A stretch of DNA of 64,000 nucleotides from Saksenaea vasiformis B4078 (GCA_000697055.1 JNDT01001818.1:124001-188000); one strand, 5' to 3'; positions 43,755 to 55,945 are shown, numbered from the stretch's first letter. Numbers and translations are program-made. The notes: generated by a model from the sequence alone, not told the origin.

Positions 43755-44134
43755 ATGATTATCCCGGTCCGTTGTTTCTCTTGCGGTAAAGTCATTGGTA
43801 ACAAATGGGACAACTATTTGTCTCTTCTGCAGGCCGAGTACACCGAAGGGTAAGCATGACAAATTAGGACCGATAGACATAGTGCAATCATGATCTGACC
43901 ACACATTTTTGTTTACGTTAGTGAGGCATTGGATGCTCTGGGTCTTAAGCGATACTGCTGCCGACGTATGGTTCTCACACACGTTGACTTGATTGAGAAG
44001 CTGTTGCATTACAATCGTAAGTAAAAACGCAGCTAATGACAATGTGAAGGAAGAAAATTCTAACTTGCTATTTAGCCTTGGAACGTAGCAGAGACCGAGG
44101 AACCGCGGTGGCGTATGAAAGGGCACGGGCATAG
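43755..44134 (+). CDS. RPB10: RNA polymerases I, II and III subunit RPB10 (ABC10-beta)
   Basis: Small zinc-binding subunit common to all three nuclear RNA polymerases. Exons 43755-43849, 43922-44016 and 44076-44134 give 82 residues. The invariant N-terminus [18 protein letters not shown] supplies the first CxxC, and RYCCRRM supplies the paired Cys of the zinc site. [12 protein letters not shown] and [12 protein letters not shown] match the family core. The protein is about 12 residues longer than the usual 70, with a basic tail ([17 protein letters not shown]) encoded by the last exon. The start at 43755 is fixed by the invariant MIIP. Confidence 0.97.
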
Positions 44135-44624
44135 ATTATTGAGACGGACGCCTCTATGATTCGTGTTGGAGAGTGTTTTTTTTATCAGAAAGTCTGTCAA
44201 GACAATATAGCGGTTGCTTGAAGCTTGTTAACAGAAGAAAGCATATACGCACTTTCAGTGTAGAGGATTTTGTTGTATTTTGTTTTCTTCATGGCCATTC
44301 TGAACATGCATAAATATGATCATCTGTACATTAGTCTGTTGTTAAGATTATTGATGATGTGGCTGCATAAGTAATCCATGGCAAGTTTGGTGGGCTCGGC
44401 GATACTGGTTATTTCTGTTACGATGGATGACTTACATGCGAAAGTCGGGCTGACTAGAAAGGAAAGAACCATTTCCATTCGAAACCAAAACGAGATGGCT
44501 TTGAAGTGGACAGCAACCACCACACTCTTTTCTGTCAGGGATAAGCTGGTTCCGTCAGTCATTACTAACAAGTGCACTACAGCGAATTTGCTCCTAAGAT
44601 ATACAGGGTATCTTCACCTAGAAA
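44135..44624. other. RPB10 3' flank, no gene seen
   Basis: A 102-codon open frame (44378-44686) crosses into element A3 and shows no motif, so it is not called. Confidence 0.45.
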
Positions 44625-45400
44625 TACTAAATTTTGAGCACACATTTACGTCATCCAAATATCAATCCTGCAGTGAGGAGCAGTAGGACTTCGCGCAGAG
44701 AATCAGGTACCTTTACTTCTGAATCAAAGGTGTATTGCGGTGGTCCATTATAATAGGTTTCCCAACGTACCAATCGGAACCCGTGAAATGGGCAGTATTT
44801 AAAGGGATGCATGAATCTTTTCTTTGTCTTTGGTTCTGTTCATTTTACATCCTCGGTATGTACTTTTAATGGAATACGCATCCAGGATAACTCATGTCTT
44901 TTGATGGATTGTCTAGCCTGTATGGCCTCTGCCCCGAACCGTCTCAGCTGTGGTGGCGTCTTTACCCATCACTTACGCAAGTAAAATAAATGTTGTCGCA
45001 CTCAGCACCACTCATCTTGTACGATAGATCGCTGGATGTTGTATCGCTTCAGGTCCTATGCAGTGCGTTACAATAGATCTTGTGCCTTCTTCTCCCTTCT
45101 CCCATCCCCACCCATCACGGTGCGGGATGTGGCCACCATGAAATCATGGTATCACTCTTCGGGGGTCAAGTAAAATGACATCCAAGTATTATTCCATATA
45201 CTAACCATGAACAAATTTTTATGCTGTCTATATAAATTTCGCGTCCATTGAGGGACCGCGTTGATGTAGGTAGTGTATGAATTTGTTGCCAACTTATGTA
45301 TTAACGAAAGCATATTTGATTCTTTTCTTAACGTAAAAGTAACTCCTTATGGACGCAAAATTTGTATAGGTTAGCGTAAAAGTCTGTTCAATAAACAGTA
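44625..45400 (+). repeat. Dispersed element, subfamily A, copy A3 (full length)
   Basis: 776 bp, collinear with A1 end to end. It starts TACTAAATTTTGAGCACAC and ends AATAAACAGTA. The TATA-like AGTATTTAAAGGGA lies at about 44790, followed by CTCTGCCCCGAACC near 44930 and the C-rich patch near 45110. The intron-like segment has decayed signals here (GGTCAAGT donor region, TCTTAA instead of TCTTAG near 45330), which suggests this copy is older or that splicing is not selected in subfamily A. Confidence 0.75.
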
Positions 45401-45709
45401 TAGGGACATTGATGGCGGTATCACTAAATACCACCACCCAGCCTATCTCCTGTCGTCACCTTACAACATGACATTGCACGTGTTCGCAACCCGTACAGTG
45501 CCCTGAAGGATATCCTATTCGGAGGATGAAGCCCATCTGAAAAATCATTTTGGCAGACCAAACATGAATTGATAGTGTTCCTACTTCACCATTCCTCAAC
45601 TTTGTCTAGTTGGCATTTCAAAAAATGACAAACTTTTTTTTTCATTTTATGTATGTAGCTGTAAACTGTGTCGATGATAGTTATGTGTGTATGGATGAAA
45701 CAGAAATTT
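45401..45709. other. Flank between A3 and the two-TM protein gene
   Basis: No gene seen. Contains the 3' flank of the minus-strand gene. Confidence 0.45.
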
Positions 45710-46630
45710 TCAAGTTGTGCTTAAAGTATACCAAATAAGCAAGGAGATTATGACTGCAAGGAGAAGTACACTAATGATACTCATCCAACAGTTTAGGTGC
45801 CCAAATGTACGTTCTGTCAGGAAAATGAAGGCCGCAACGTCCTGCGGCGGCCGATAAAAGAACCACCACGCTCCGATCCACCATAGCGGGAAAAATAGGA
45901 AGCCAAATAAAAACAATAGACAAGGTACGGTGCACGGACCGATCATGGGTTGGCTGGTCATGAAAGTGACCCCTTTTTCATCAACGTAAACGTGATGTTT
46001 GCCAGAATGACCATAATGGTCGATCCAAAAGGCTGAGAAATGATGTGGTATTTTCTGTCTTCCGATAGGATAGAAGGATGTAGCAACCGAAGATATCGTC
46101 GGCTGCCGAAACAGGGATGCACCGCATGGCGAGGCAGTTCTAAGTCTATAACGTTGTGATCGTCGTCTGTTGGGGGATTTGCATTGGACACTGCCGTCAT
46201 CGTCGCATGACAAACTTTGATCCTCATAAAGTAGGATGGGCGACGGTACGCCGGCAGATTGGTTGCTCTGACGCTGTCGTCGCTTCCGGCGTCGCCGCCA
46301 ATGCCGTTTCTGCCGAGATCGTTTCCGCAGTAAGGTATGCTTTGTAAAATAGACATTTTCCTTGTCCACCTGTTTCGCGCAGGGAGGATAAGTTTGCCTT
46401 TTATGAAGCGTTGACCAAAGATGCCGCTGACAGTCAAGTAAGGAACCGGACCATGTTGACCAGCGCCAGCTGATGCGACTTAATCGATAATTACTCTTTG
46501 CTGCTAGCGACTTGCGACGTGGTACAAGGTGGCAAGAACTTGAGCTCGAGTAATTACTATTTCTATCAGAAGAAAGGCATTGTAGTGGCTCTGATTGTTT
46601 CGTTGTAGAGGACCCATCGATATCCGACAT
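45710..46630 (-). CDS. Fungal Ser/Arg-rich protein with two C-terminal membrane helices, function unknown
   Basis: Intronless 306-residue protein. ATG 46630 (MSDIDGSS) is chosen over a longer non-ATG frame. Residues 1-200 are hydrophilic and disordered, with serine runs and strongly basic clusters (KRHWRRRRKRRQRQ; RRRSQRYRLRT). A small folded-looking segment (KHHVYVDEKGVTFM) precedes two hydrophobic helices, PCLLFLFGFLFFPLWWIGAWWFF and WMSIISVLLLAVIISLLIWY. The GFxFFPxWWxG motif resembles a conserved fungal serine-rich membrane protein family of unknown role. The basic clusters could be nuclear-localisation signals or simply cytosolic phosphosite regions. Confidence 0.65.
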   Translation of the reverse strand: MSDIDGSSTTKQSEPLQCLSSDRNSNYSSSSSCHLVPRRKSLAAKSNYRLSRISWRWSTWSGSLLDCQRHLWSTLHKRQTYPPCAKQVDKENVYFTKHTLLRKRSRQKRHWRRRRKRRQRQSNQSAGVPSPILLYEDQSLSCDDDGSVQCKSPNRRRSQRYRLRTASPCGASLFRQPTISSVATSFYPIGRQKIPHHFSAFWIDHYGHSGKHHVYVDEKGVTFMTSQPMIGPCTVPCLLFLFGFLFFPLWWIGAWWFFYRPPQDVAAFIFLTERTFGHLNCWMSIISVLLLAVIISLLIWYTLSTT

Positions 46631-46740
46631 TAAAAAAAAAGGAGAGAAGACAGAAAAAGAAAGAAGAAATGGGACAGGAAGCAATTAGAAAAAAGGCCAT
46701 GTCATTGCAAAAAAGCAAGAGCCAACATCGCAGCTCCCTT

Positions 46741-46818
46741 CCCCCCCCCCCTTAGTCTCCTTTCCGATCTAGACTAACGAACCCAATCATCCTAGGGTCA
46801 TATATATATATATATATT
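46741..46818. repeat. Poly-C run and (AT)n microsatellite
   Basis: A run of about 11 C at 46741-46751 and an (AT)9 tract at 46800-46817 lie between two minus-strand genes. Both are simple low-complexity sequence. Confidence 0.85.
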
Positions 46819-46929
46819 CTTGTGATACTCTGTACAACACCCTTCATCATCAGATTATTCAACCTCATACCGCATATGTCTTAGTTTCCCATTGTTTGAT
46901 ATACTTTGTCAATAATGTTTATTGCGTCT

Positions 46930-48035
46930 CTATACAGCAGAGTAGTGGCGGGGTTTATCTAGCCAGCGGCGGAACTGGCTACCTGGTCGCATCACAAAAA
47001 TGGCAATACCAATGAATAAGCCAGCCAGGAGTAGCCAGGACGCGTATCTTGGGTGGTCTTGGGCAGAAGTGGCAGGGGATTCAACGTCATCTTCCGACAT
47101 AGGGTGGAACTGACCTTTTGCTGCAATTGCTTTTGCTATTGCCTTATGACCAGCTATGAAAACAGCATGAATGAACGGGCCTACAATGAATAACTTCCCT
47201 TTCCCCTCCCTCTCACTCACCTCCAGTCATGTGAATCTTGTCCCACCACAGATAACTGTCAACAGGATCCGAACATTGGCCTTGACAGGCGTCCCAGTAT
47301 GCTTGGTCGACTTGTCGGATGTTGAATTCGCTGGGATCCCCCAGAACATCGCTAAATAGTGTATACGTGTCGAAGAATGATACATTGGGTTTATCATTCG
47401 AATTATCCTCCAAAGCTGAATTGAGGTCCATTACACGTTGTTTAATTTCAGGCTGTCTAGTATGGTTTTTGAAAAAAGGTGAAAACTCAAGTGGAGGAAG
47501 ACCGAGCAAAAGAATATCGGCTTGTGGATCCACATCTTGAATGGACGCCTTTTTAAGCCAGTTTCAGTACCGTCTTTCTCCTCTTCATCATCACTTACAA
47601 TATGCTGGTTAATGCACTTCACCAAGATGTCAGTATTAAATGCTGGTAAAAAAAAAACAAATAGGCGCATACTGTCAGAAAGGGAAATACGTATATCTCT
47701 CTTGTACCTACTTTCGAATCCAACAACGTCCGTCACACCAGCAAGAATAGCGTGAATATTTCGTGCGGATGAATCGTTTTTGAAGTTTGCCGCCTTCCAC
47801 TGTTTGGAAAGATCGGATGTGTTTGCGCTAGGACTGGGGCAAATGTTTGCTCCCAATTTAGCAAAGCTTTGTAACTTCATTTTCCAGATTTCGGCTAACT
47901 GCTCGCTCCATAAGGGTCCGTCAGATTGCTGTTCCTCAAGTGCTGTTGCATAAAATAAATGTCTGCTCGTAGCGCTCTGGTTTTCTAACCTGAGTAGGAA
48001 TCGCCATACACAAAGAGAGCATCTTTTTGCGACAT
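46930..48035 (-). CDS. GDSL-type lipase/esterase with C-terminal membrane anchor
   Basis: SGNH/GDSL hydrolase acting on ester bonds of lipids or acetylated glycans. Minus-strand exons 48035-47990, 47942-47712, 47642-47599, 47548-47221 and 47180-46930 give 299 residues with every junction in phase. Block I is FVYGDSYS near residue 10 (nucleophile Ser), then SDGPLWSEQLAE and SFAKLGA; the glycine/asparagine blocks are seen as AGVTDVVGF; block V, WWDKIHMTGG, holds the catalytic Asp and His. After the catalytic domain a single membrane helix (WLLLAGLFIGIAIFVM) and a short basic tail follow, unusual for secreted GDSL lipases and suggesting a tail-anchored enzyme. There is no N-terminal signal peptide, which fits tail anchoring. 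Confidence 0.88.
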
Positions 48036-48337
48036 GTTTAAATGAACAAAGGAAAAGTATATGAAAGAGAAAGAAAGAAGAAACCGGGTTAAGAGGCACT
48101 ACAGCTTTTTCTGTCACTTCATATCGAAGAAGTTGCTATTTTTATCCGCTGTTTTTAGATCCAGCAGGTGGTGATCCACGTTTCTCCTCCGACTTTGCAA
48201 TCATTGCGTCAAATTACAAGGGAGGATAAATAGCCGTTGCCGATGTTTCCGTTTTAACGCACTTCTCTATTTACAACGGTGCCTCTCATGGAATTTCTGA
48301 TGTACAAAATATTTCCGCTAGATTGGACACTCCGGCT
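48036..48337. other. Upstream of GDSL gene / 3' of TLDc gene
   Basis: About 300 bp between tandem minus-strand genes, presumably the GDSL promoter. Nothing specific seen. Confidence 0.45.
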
Positions 48338-49972
48338 CTACTCCCCTTCTTCTTCTTCCTCTTCTTCCTGAAGTGCAGGACCCAAGTCTTTCGAGTACAT
48401 TTTCTTTCCTGCCATTTCCAGGAATTCCATATCCTCGGTACGATTCAAAGCGCTTCCTTGCGCTTCGCCTTCTTCATCTTCGTCACGCTGCAAGGGCCTG
48501 ACAAGCCAAACTGTGTATGTGTGTGCCGAATAAGATCAGTGTTTTTTCTTTTGCAAGACACTTTACCTTCTACTTCATCCAACTCGAAATTCTCGTCTGG
48601 AGACAATCGAGGACTTGCATAAGTTGAACATAAGGGGCCCGCGCGTGAGTGACCATGCAAAAAATCGGAATCGAGCCACAATCCACAATAGTCCCATTGT
48701 CCTCCCATAGCAAGGCCTGTATAAAGTAAGCAATTTGAAATTTAACTGCGCCTTTTCTTCGTTACCATTTGGAAGACTCTTTTTTCCCCAGCAAAGATAC
48801 TGGAAATGATCGTTGGTAGATTTACCGCTCCATGCGCTCATCTCCAGGTAATCATCCCCCGCAACGTTTAGTCGAAATAAAAAGTTCGATCCGTTCCCGT
48901 ACCAATCGGTTTTAGCAGCCCAGGCTTCATCTGCATAAGCCCCAAATATCGCTTCATTTTTGGCTTTTATGACCAGCAATGTGGCACCTTGACCGACCAT
49001 TTTGTTCACAAATACTTGCCAACTCATACCATCCGTGTGGGATGAGAATAGTAACTGATGCTGTAGGTCCGCAGAAACATGGCGTTTAGTTTGTTCTAGT
49101 GACGACCATGACAATGCGTCAGCCGGCATGTACAGCGTTAACATAAAATAATCATATGGTGTCAACAGCCGAGAAAAGGGTTGCTTTGCCACCGGTTGTT
49201 TGATGCCTGGGGATAACCGACGTCCGATGCGTCGTTGATGGGTATTTGTGTCATCCCAGTGACCCAAACACACCAGTTCTGCAGCCAGTCTAAAGAGCTT
49301 CAGGAATCCAGGTGCGTTTTTGATCCAAGTGCTGAATGCAGAGAGGTCTAACTTTGAAGGTGTAGTTGTGACATCGTCCTTCCATGAATCCTCTACTGTT
49401 ATCTGCTTCTGTTCTCCTAACCAGAGACTTTCCTCCTCCAGTTGGCGTTGTTTCTCGCGTATTTGTTCGTTCCGCGCACGATGGAGCAAGTACTGCACAA
49501 GTCGCATACCTGCTGCATGCTGCTCCTTATCTGTTTCATCCGGCATCTGAGAGATCCCACTGCCTTCGAACCAGACAGGAACAGCTGAGAACACTATCTC
49601 CTGTACAAATGTCTCAAGGGACACCTTGCTTTGCATAAATATTGTGTAGGCTGCCTCAATCCCAATATCATCGGTATCCATCAGCATCTTGACCGATGCC
49701 TCTAGAAAACGCCCGAATGTCACTCCCGAGGCCGTCTGTGCAATGTACTGCCCAATGCTGGCCACTAATTCTGCAGAACATTGGTTAGGTCGAAGTCGCT
49801 TCATGTTTTCCATGAATGTCCGAGTCGGAATGGCGTCACTGTCTTTCGCACCATCTTCTTGAAGAAGTTTGTAGCGATCTTTAAGCCATGTTTGCTCTTT
49901 TGTAGACCATCTTGCCAACAATTCAGCTAAGTGTGCCTCCTGCTGTCGTTGCTGGCTTTGACTATTACCCAT
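48338..49972 (-). CDS. TLDc-domain protein (RTC5/MEAK7-like)
   Basis: Minus-strand exons 49972-48766, 48716-48567 and 48510-48338 give 509 residues. The N-terminus MGNSQSQQ is a good N-myristoylation signal, as in MEAK7. A helical region (residues about 20-170) resembles the EF-hand-like part of the family. The C-terminal TLDc domain begins near SRLLTPYDYFMLTLYMPADA and shows SSHTDGMSWQVF, GATLLVIKAKNEAIFGAYADEAW, GNGSNFLFRL, GLAMGGQWDYCGLWLDSDFLHGHS and CSTYASPRLSPDENFELDEVEVWLV. Yeast Rtc5 associates with the vacuolar V-ATPase and other TLDc proteins regulate V-ATPase assembly, so a V-ATPase-linked role at a lysosome-like membrane is plausible. An acidic Glu-rich tail ends the protein. Confidence 0.9.
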
Positions 49973-51089
49973 GAAAGGTGAAAAGAACGATTTGATTCCC
50001 AGCTAATGAAACGGAACGCTTTCGGACTATCAGGTGTGCCCATTCATCAGACCTTGTTTTTTCTCGCCCAGTTTATGCAGAACATGTAGCTCGCCATACA
50101 AAAATAAGGATCACGTAATTTTCACTACTATAAGAATACCAGCAAGCTTAATAACGCAATTATAAGATAGATTAGTCAACGATAATGCAAATTCATGCAT
50201 CTCTGTCACGAAAAATTTAGACTTCATTTATTCAACGCTTTGCGTGTTCACGGTTTCATGTCACTAGCGGACGAGCCAACCCAATTCAATTTTTTATGCA
50301 AGCAGCTTACATTTGTGTCGGAGATGGACTTGATAAGCTCTATCCACATGTAAGATCATCCGCATGACTTCCCTTTACAGTCCTTTATAGAAAGCTACAT
50401 ATCCTTTCACTATTAAGCACGGCGTCCTCCATCACATTGGCACATATATCCATATCCAGTGCATGCTTTCCCAATGCACTTATCTGTTGACACATAGTTG
50501 AATCTTCAAACAATTTTGGAACCATTCCAGAGACAATAGTGTGGCGTTGAATGCATAGCAGTGGACAGAGCCTGTCCGCAAGTTTGTGCGTTGTTCTTTA
50601 CTACCGTTTATTAAGCTACCAGTCATCCTGGGAATAAAAACCGAAGCAAACACCTGTTTTCCTTTCACTGCAGTGCTTATTACAACTGGCTGCTGATAAC
50701 CAGCTATAGAGCTTAGAAGCATCGCATTACTGCGGGTTTCGGTTTATTTGGTCATTGCTTGACAGACAGGAAGTCCTTTGAGACTCTCCTTTATTTGAAG
50801 TGAAAGTCAGAGATCCTTACATATGTTTACGCGTCTATCCTTATTATTGTCCTATTTACCTGAAGTTGTAATCCCGGTTAGACAGAATTACATTCTTGAA
50901 GATGTCTCTGCGACAGGTTGGGATACATCGTCTGGTCGGACTTCGACTTGTGATCCGTTGTCCATAACAAGATCAAAGCTGCTCTTCGCTTGCATCGCCA
51001 TGATATCCTCAATGACAACTAGGATCCCAAGGCATAATTTGTATGCTTTGGGTTCAGTGACTGGATTCACATTGGATATAATGGAGAAA
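49973..51089. other. Gene-poor interval
   Basis: Contains the TLDc promoter and unsupported short frames (50480-50722 minus, 50823-51182). No motif recognised. Confidence 0.4.
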
Positions 51090-51320
51090 ACAGAGCCAAG
51101 AAAAAGAAGGGAATTCATGCGTCCCTTTAAATACCGTCACTTTGGGCGTTCCGATTGGCACGTTGGAAACTTATTATGGTGATTCCAATGCAGAACACCT
51201 TCGATTTGATATAGAAGTATCTGCCTCTCTGCGCGGAAGCTCAGGGATTTTCTTGCCCCAGATTTGTTTTGGCATCAGCGCAATGTAATACTTGGATGAT
51301 GCAAATCTTTCTTCAAAATA
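51090..51320 (-). repeat. Dispersed element, subfamily A, copy A4 (fragment, diverged, inverted)
   Basis: Reverse-complement similarity to the first quarter of A1/A3: the GCATCATCCAAGTATTAC block, the AGAGAGGCAGATACTTCTATATC stretch in place of the A1 sequence, the CACGTTGG/CAATCGGAACG segment and the TTTAAATACCG box followed by GGACGCATGAATTC. The outer TACTG terminus is not recognisable and everything beyond the TATA-like box is gone or too diverged. Confidence 0.55.
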
Positions 51321-54300
51321 CGGTAAACTCGTTGGGCCTTCCTCTCTTTGCTTTCTTTTCCCTCTTTCTCTTCTCCCCTTTTCCCTCTTAGTCCTTATAC
51401 TATCCGTTCCTTTTACCCCACACCCACGACCTTTTCCCTGTCTCTCCACAGGGTTTTTCCTCCCCCCTCCCTTCTGAGCTGTCACGAGCAAATATGTCTG
51501 ACCAAGACGCCGTGTTCAAATGTGACGTTAAATAAAAACCAAAAAAATTTTAAACGTAAACTCGTTGGGGAACTGACTTGGCCGGATTCCAATTCCCTAA
51601 TTCTCAGCCAGCCGTACGCATAGGATGACCAGGCCGCCATGGTTGCATAGGCTTTCTCCCAGGGTCGCTACAGTATCCATGTATCTCTGGAATGGCAGTT
51701 AGGATGCAAACGCAGTTTCAACGGAGAGAACACCGGCAAATTTGAACTCGGTGTCGTTGCACACAGCTGTGTAGTAATTCACAGGGAACTACCAGTTCCT
51801 GTTGATAGAACTATGGCGGTATCATTCTTTTTCAGTGTACCTGTTACCGGTGGTTGAGAATGGTCCAATTATTATCCAGTATAAACTCTGGCGTTCTCGA
51901 GAAAGGTGGAAGGGTTGTACCAGCCATGAGCTTGCTGGCACCGGCAAGTGCAATCGCAAATGCTGCCTGCAAATTACGGTTCTGTGACGCTTCGATAGAA
52001 GATGGTTTGAAAAGAAGGAGAGAACGATTCATCATTTCCCAACTACGTCAAAAAATCATGATATAATGTTTTGGAAATTTGATCTATCACGGTTTCACAT
52101 CAGACTATTCTTGTTAGATCGTCTTACAAAATTAACATGGACTCTAGAAAAGAAAAATAGAAGAAAAATTTAGATGAAAGAAATTGATACTTGTATGAAC
52201 TGCAAATCAATTACTAAAGCAGATAATGTTGTATTGTCTGTCAACTATCCGTTATCGGCGCCTGTTATTACTACTGTTCAGCCTAATACGGAATAGAATC
52301 GAGAAAAGGAGTTGGAAGGAAAATTCTGAATAGTGCACTATATATACACCAAGATAATGTGCTGCAAGAGAACCTGACAGAAATATATGTGCCGCAAGAA
52401 GCTGATGGCATGGATGTCCATCGGTGACTGAAGGTACTGAAGTGCTTTTCGTGTAGCTTGCGGAACTGTTCCAACGCATTTCCATCTTCTTTGGCAAGCA
52501 ACATAGAATGAAGGAATAGAGGTCACTTCAAAGCGTTCCCTTATCTTTGACCATGAAGCTTTACCAGCTGGACTGATAGCGAATGTTGATGATAAAGAAA
52601 ATTTTAGCACTGATAACTATGGAACGTTTGCGTATGATCTGTACAATGGCTAGCAGATACTGCGTCAAGACGACAGAAAGTGTGGTTAAGGCATGTACCA
52701 AACACTTGCTCAGTATGTAATCCGAAGACGCAATGTCTCACTCCTCGTAGTGTCACAACGCTCGGAGGGCGAAACTGCTTTTGAAGCACACGGTTCGCGC
52801 CGTCCAATCCGAGCCAAAGGAAACACAGTTTCCAGAATCACCCCAAACATCGGCTTGGAAGCGAAGTCGCACCGATTATAGGGTAACACCAACGCCCAAC
52901 TTGTAACTTGATGGGCATACAACGGACACTCATCACCCGTAACTGTACGGAATCCGGATAACAATGAAGCTATTGATGCGGCAATAAATTGCTGAACTAT
53001 ACCAAAAGCGGTTCCTAGTATTTTTCTTTGACAGCAAATAAAATGGTCATATGGCCTCTGTTCTCAGGTGGTTTAAACTTCGAATTTGTCCCATGGCACG
53101 ACAACATCTCTAATTTTGGCGTAAATGCCGTATTGTGTTCGGGATGCCTTTAACGTGACGATGAGAGGGCAATTTGCGTTACACAAACCGATCATCTTTG
53201 GAACTTTTCAAAGCCTCCTCGCTCCTTCCATGAAAACAATCCTACCGCCAGCGAAAACGATTGGCTACAAATAATTTTTTTTATATACAGCTGTGTACGA
53301 TTACGCGATCCCTAATTCAAATTCAACATTGACACAGGTTGTGCATATCATCACAACGTCATAAAATGCAAAGAGAAAGCAAAACGTTACCTTACTCACA
53401 TGGAGATTCTCTTGCCCAAAACAATAAGATCGTGTCAGTAAATGATACAAGTTGATGATCCAAATGTTTTTCTTTGGCGCGGTATCAGAGTTGTTGGCAA
53501 AATAAATAATCTTATCATATCATATCACCCTTTAAATAAGGAAAAAAAATAGAAGAAGACAAGCTCATTGTGACACCAGAATACGCTGTCGGATTTTGTC
53601 AGGTCGTGATAAAAAAGATTACTTTGTTTTATGAGTGGTAGGATGGAGTAGGTTAACAGACGGGTTTCTTTTGCGCTACACAAATTTGGTCTGCATAGTC
53701 ATACCCTGTTTGACAAGTTCTCCGACGACCGTTTAAACTAACGGCTAAAAAGGAACAACAATCATAGTTGCCCATACTCGACCTATTCCTGCACTTTTTA
53801 CCGTATCCTTGGTTTGCCTTTTTTGCGGAAGCTCCGGTGAAGCATTTTCAACACTCATTAAAGAAGCTCTACTTCATGTGATGTTTATGATATGTATGTC
53901 AAATAGCGTAGCAGAAAAAAAAAGGTACTGTTCGGGTGCATTATCCATTTTCCGGAAAGGAATCAAAGCTCCCCCAAAAAGACTTTTACCTGTCGTGGTT
54001 ATCGTAAGCAAGAGTAACAAAATGACGAGAGGGGAATTTAACGCGTCGCAGGACAAGAATAAGTCGGTAGATGTAAAGAGCGACGATGGTGTATATACGC
54101 AAGGTCCTGAAGTTTATGCTCGTCTGCGCAAGATGATGGAACAAAGTAGGATTTCAAGGGGAAAAAGGGATATATATGAAGTTTGTTGCTAGAGACTGGT
54201 TTTGTGATTTTCTTTGATATACTAGTGCTTGCCTGTCTGTTACGTGAAGGAAGATAAAATTGGTCTGTTTCCATCGAAATGAAAAGGGGTTTTTAGACAG

Positions 54301-54722
54301 TAGTTTGGCTCTCCGAAGACTTCTCATTGAAACGGAAGTATAGGTGATCCAAGGAAAATTTTCCTTTTTCTCAGGTCACCAGTTTTTTTTCCATATTTCT
54401 TTTCTTGTCAAGTGCCATGTTGAGTAACCCACACGGGTACTACGGATGACTCTTCAAACGAATAAATAACTCCTAAGACGTTTTATTCAGGAACAGAGCG
54501 TTTATTCATGAAACAAAACAAGTTAAGCTGTGCGGCATACACCAAAGTGCTCATTCCCAATAAAATTGGCATGAAGCGTTTGTTCGGGTGGTACAACAGA
54601 TTTTTTAAGTTTCCCACCTATACGAAACGTCCAGGGAGGATATAAAAGACCCGACGCGTCTTCCCACCTTCAGATTGTACATTTCTTTCTTCGTTCGCGA
54701 ACAAATCAAAGGAAGAGAAACA
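51321..54722. other. Gene-poor interval with unassigned open patches
   Basis: Minus-strand patches between about 51844 and 52964 (for example LLAKEDGNALEQFRKLHEKHF and KIRERFEVTSIPSFYVA) look weakly coding but sit in different frames with stops between, so they may be a decayed gene. A plus frame at 53809-54192 ends GVYTQGPEVYARLRKMMEQSR, unrecognised. 51340-51480 is strongly C/T-rich. Confidence 0.35.
54637..54652 (+). promoter_or_regulatory. TATA box of the highly biased membrane-protein gene
   Basis: GGATATAAAAGACC lies about 75 bp before the ATG at 54723, with a TTTCTTTCTTCG start-like tract between them. Position and sequence fit a strong TATA promoter. Confidence 0.55.
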
Positions 54723-55694
54723 ATGTCCAAGCTTCACATCTTCCAAAAGGTGGCCAACGTCTTGGTCTACCTCTTCTTCCTTTCTGCTACTGTCTATACT
54801 ATTGTCGGCCCTGCTCCGGATGAGGAAGGCAGCACCGAAGGACAAACCTATATCACTCCTTGTAAGTTTTTATGAGATGATTTGATGTTAAACGAGCTAA
54901 CAAAACACCCTTTCAGCTTACTGGATTGAGTATGTGTGGAGTCTTATTCATTTCCTCCTCGGTGGTTTTGTCATTTATCAATGGTTCGAGCCTGCCCATG
55001 AAGCTGCTATTCACGGTGTCGGCTGGCACTTCGTTATCTCTGTCTTGATCAGCTCTGCTTGGCTCGGTCTTTTGGTATGTGTTTGTGTGGATAGCTTTGC
55101 GGCTCTGGTTTCTAACACGCTTTCTTTCTTTTACACAGAAATCTGGCCACTTCATCATTGGTTTCATCTTCGTCCTCCTCACTGCCTCATCCGTCTCCTT
55201 CGTGTTCTGTAAGTAAAAAGAGAAAACCTTATCCGTGTACGCCATTCGGAGTAACTTACTCGCTATCGTTAGACAACCTCGAACGAAACTACCCCACTGG
55301 CAGCTGGTACGACAAGATTTTCGTCCACGCTCCCTTCTCCTTGTGGCACGGCTGGATCGTTTACTCTGCTGTGATCAACCTTTTCCAGGCCTTCACCACC
55401 ATTCACGAAGATGGTCCCACTGTCTGGCAGAGAGTTCTTGTTATCTTGGGTATTCTTTTCTTGACTTCCACTGCTGTCGGTTACGTCGAGTACAAGAAGA
55501 AGAAGGGTGATGTTACCGGTGCTCTTGTCCTTGCTCTTGGTTTGGTTGCCATCTTCACCAACCAACAGGACCCCTGGATCCACTGGACCGCTTTGGCCGC
55601 CGCCGTTATCACCTTCTTGTACCCTGCCCGTCCCTACGTCTGCAAGCTTGTCGGTCGTTCGTCCGATGCTGAGAATGCCCCTCTTCTCGGTTAA
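54723..55694 (+). CDS. Multi-pass tryptophan-rich membrane protein, TspO-like in pattern, function unknown
   Basis: Exons 54723-54861, 54917-55074, 55139-55208 and 55273-55694 give 262 residues with about seven hydrophobic segments, starting with VANVLVYLFFLSATVYTIVG and ending ITFLYPARPYVCKLVG. The central LERNYPTGSWYDKIFVHAPFSLWHGWIVYSAVINLFQAF resembles the xxPFSLYLGW pattern of TspO-like and related permease-type proteins; no catalytic residues are apparent. Codon use is strongly biased to C-ending codons (GCC, ACC, ATC, CTC, GTC), unlike most neighbours, which suggests very high expression. Its promoter (about 54600-54720) has a TATA-like GATATAAAAGACC at 54640 and a pyrimidine-rich start region. 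I do not recognise a named orthologue. Confidence 0.75.
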
Positions 55695-55945
55695 ACAAAA
55701 AGTATATTTTACTCTCATTTCTTTTTAGTATTTTTCGAGATACTTCTGTGTTATATTTCTTAGCGTGTACCGCACATGAATTTCTCTATTTGGGAGACAT
55801 GAACTTATAAATAAAATTCGCAGTTTGCGAAAACAACTCAAGGACCGTCATTCTGCCAAGAAACTACTGGTTCTCAAAGATGTCAAATTCCTCCAAAAGT
55901 GCAACTAGGAAACAAACACTGGATATATATATAATATACGCTATA

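Noticed and set aside
44378..44686. 102-codon plus open frame before element A3
   Set aside because: Ends inside the element and shows no motif or splice structure.
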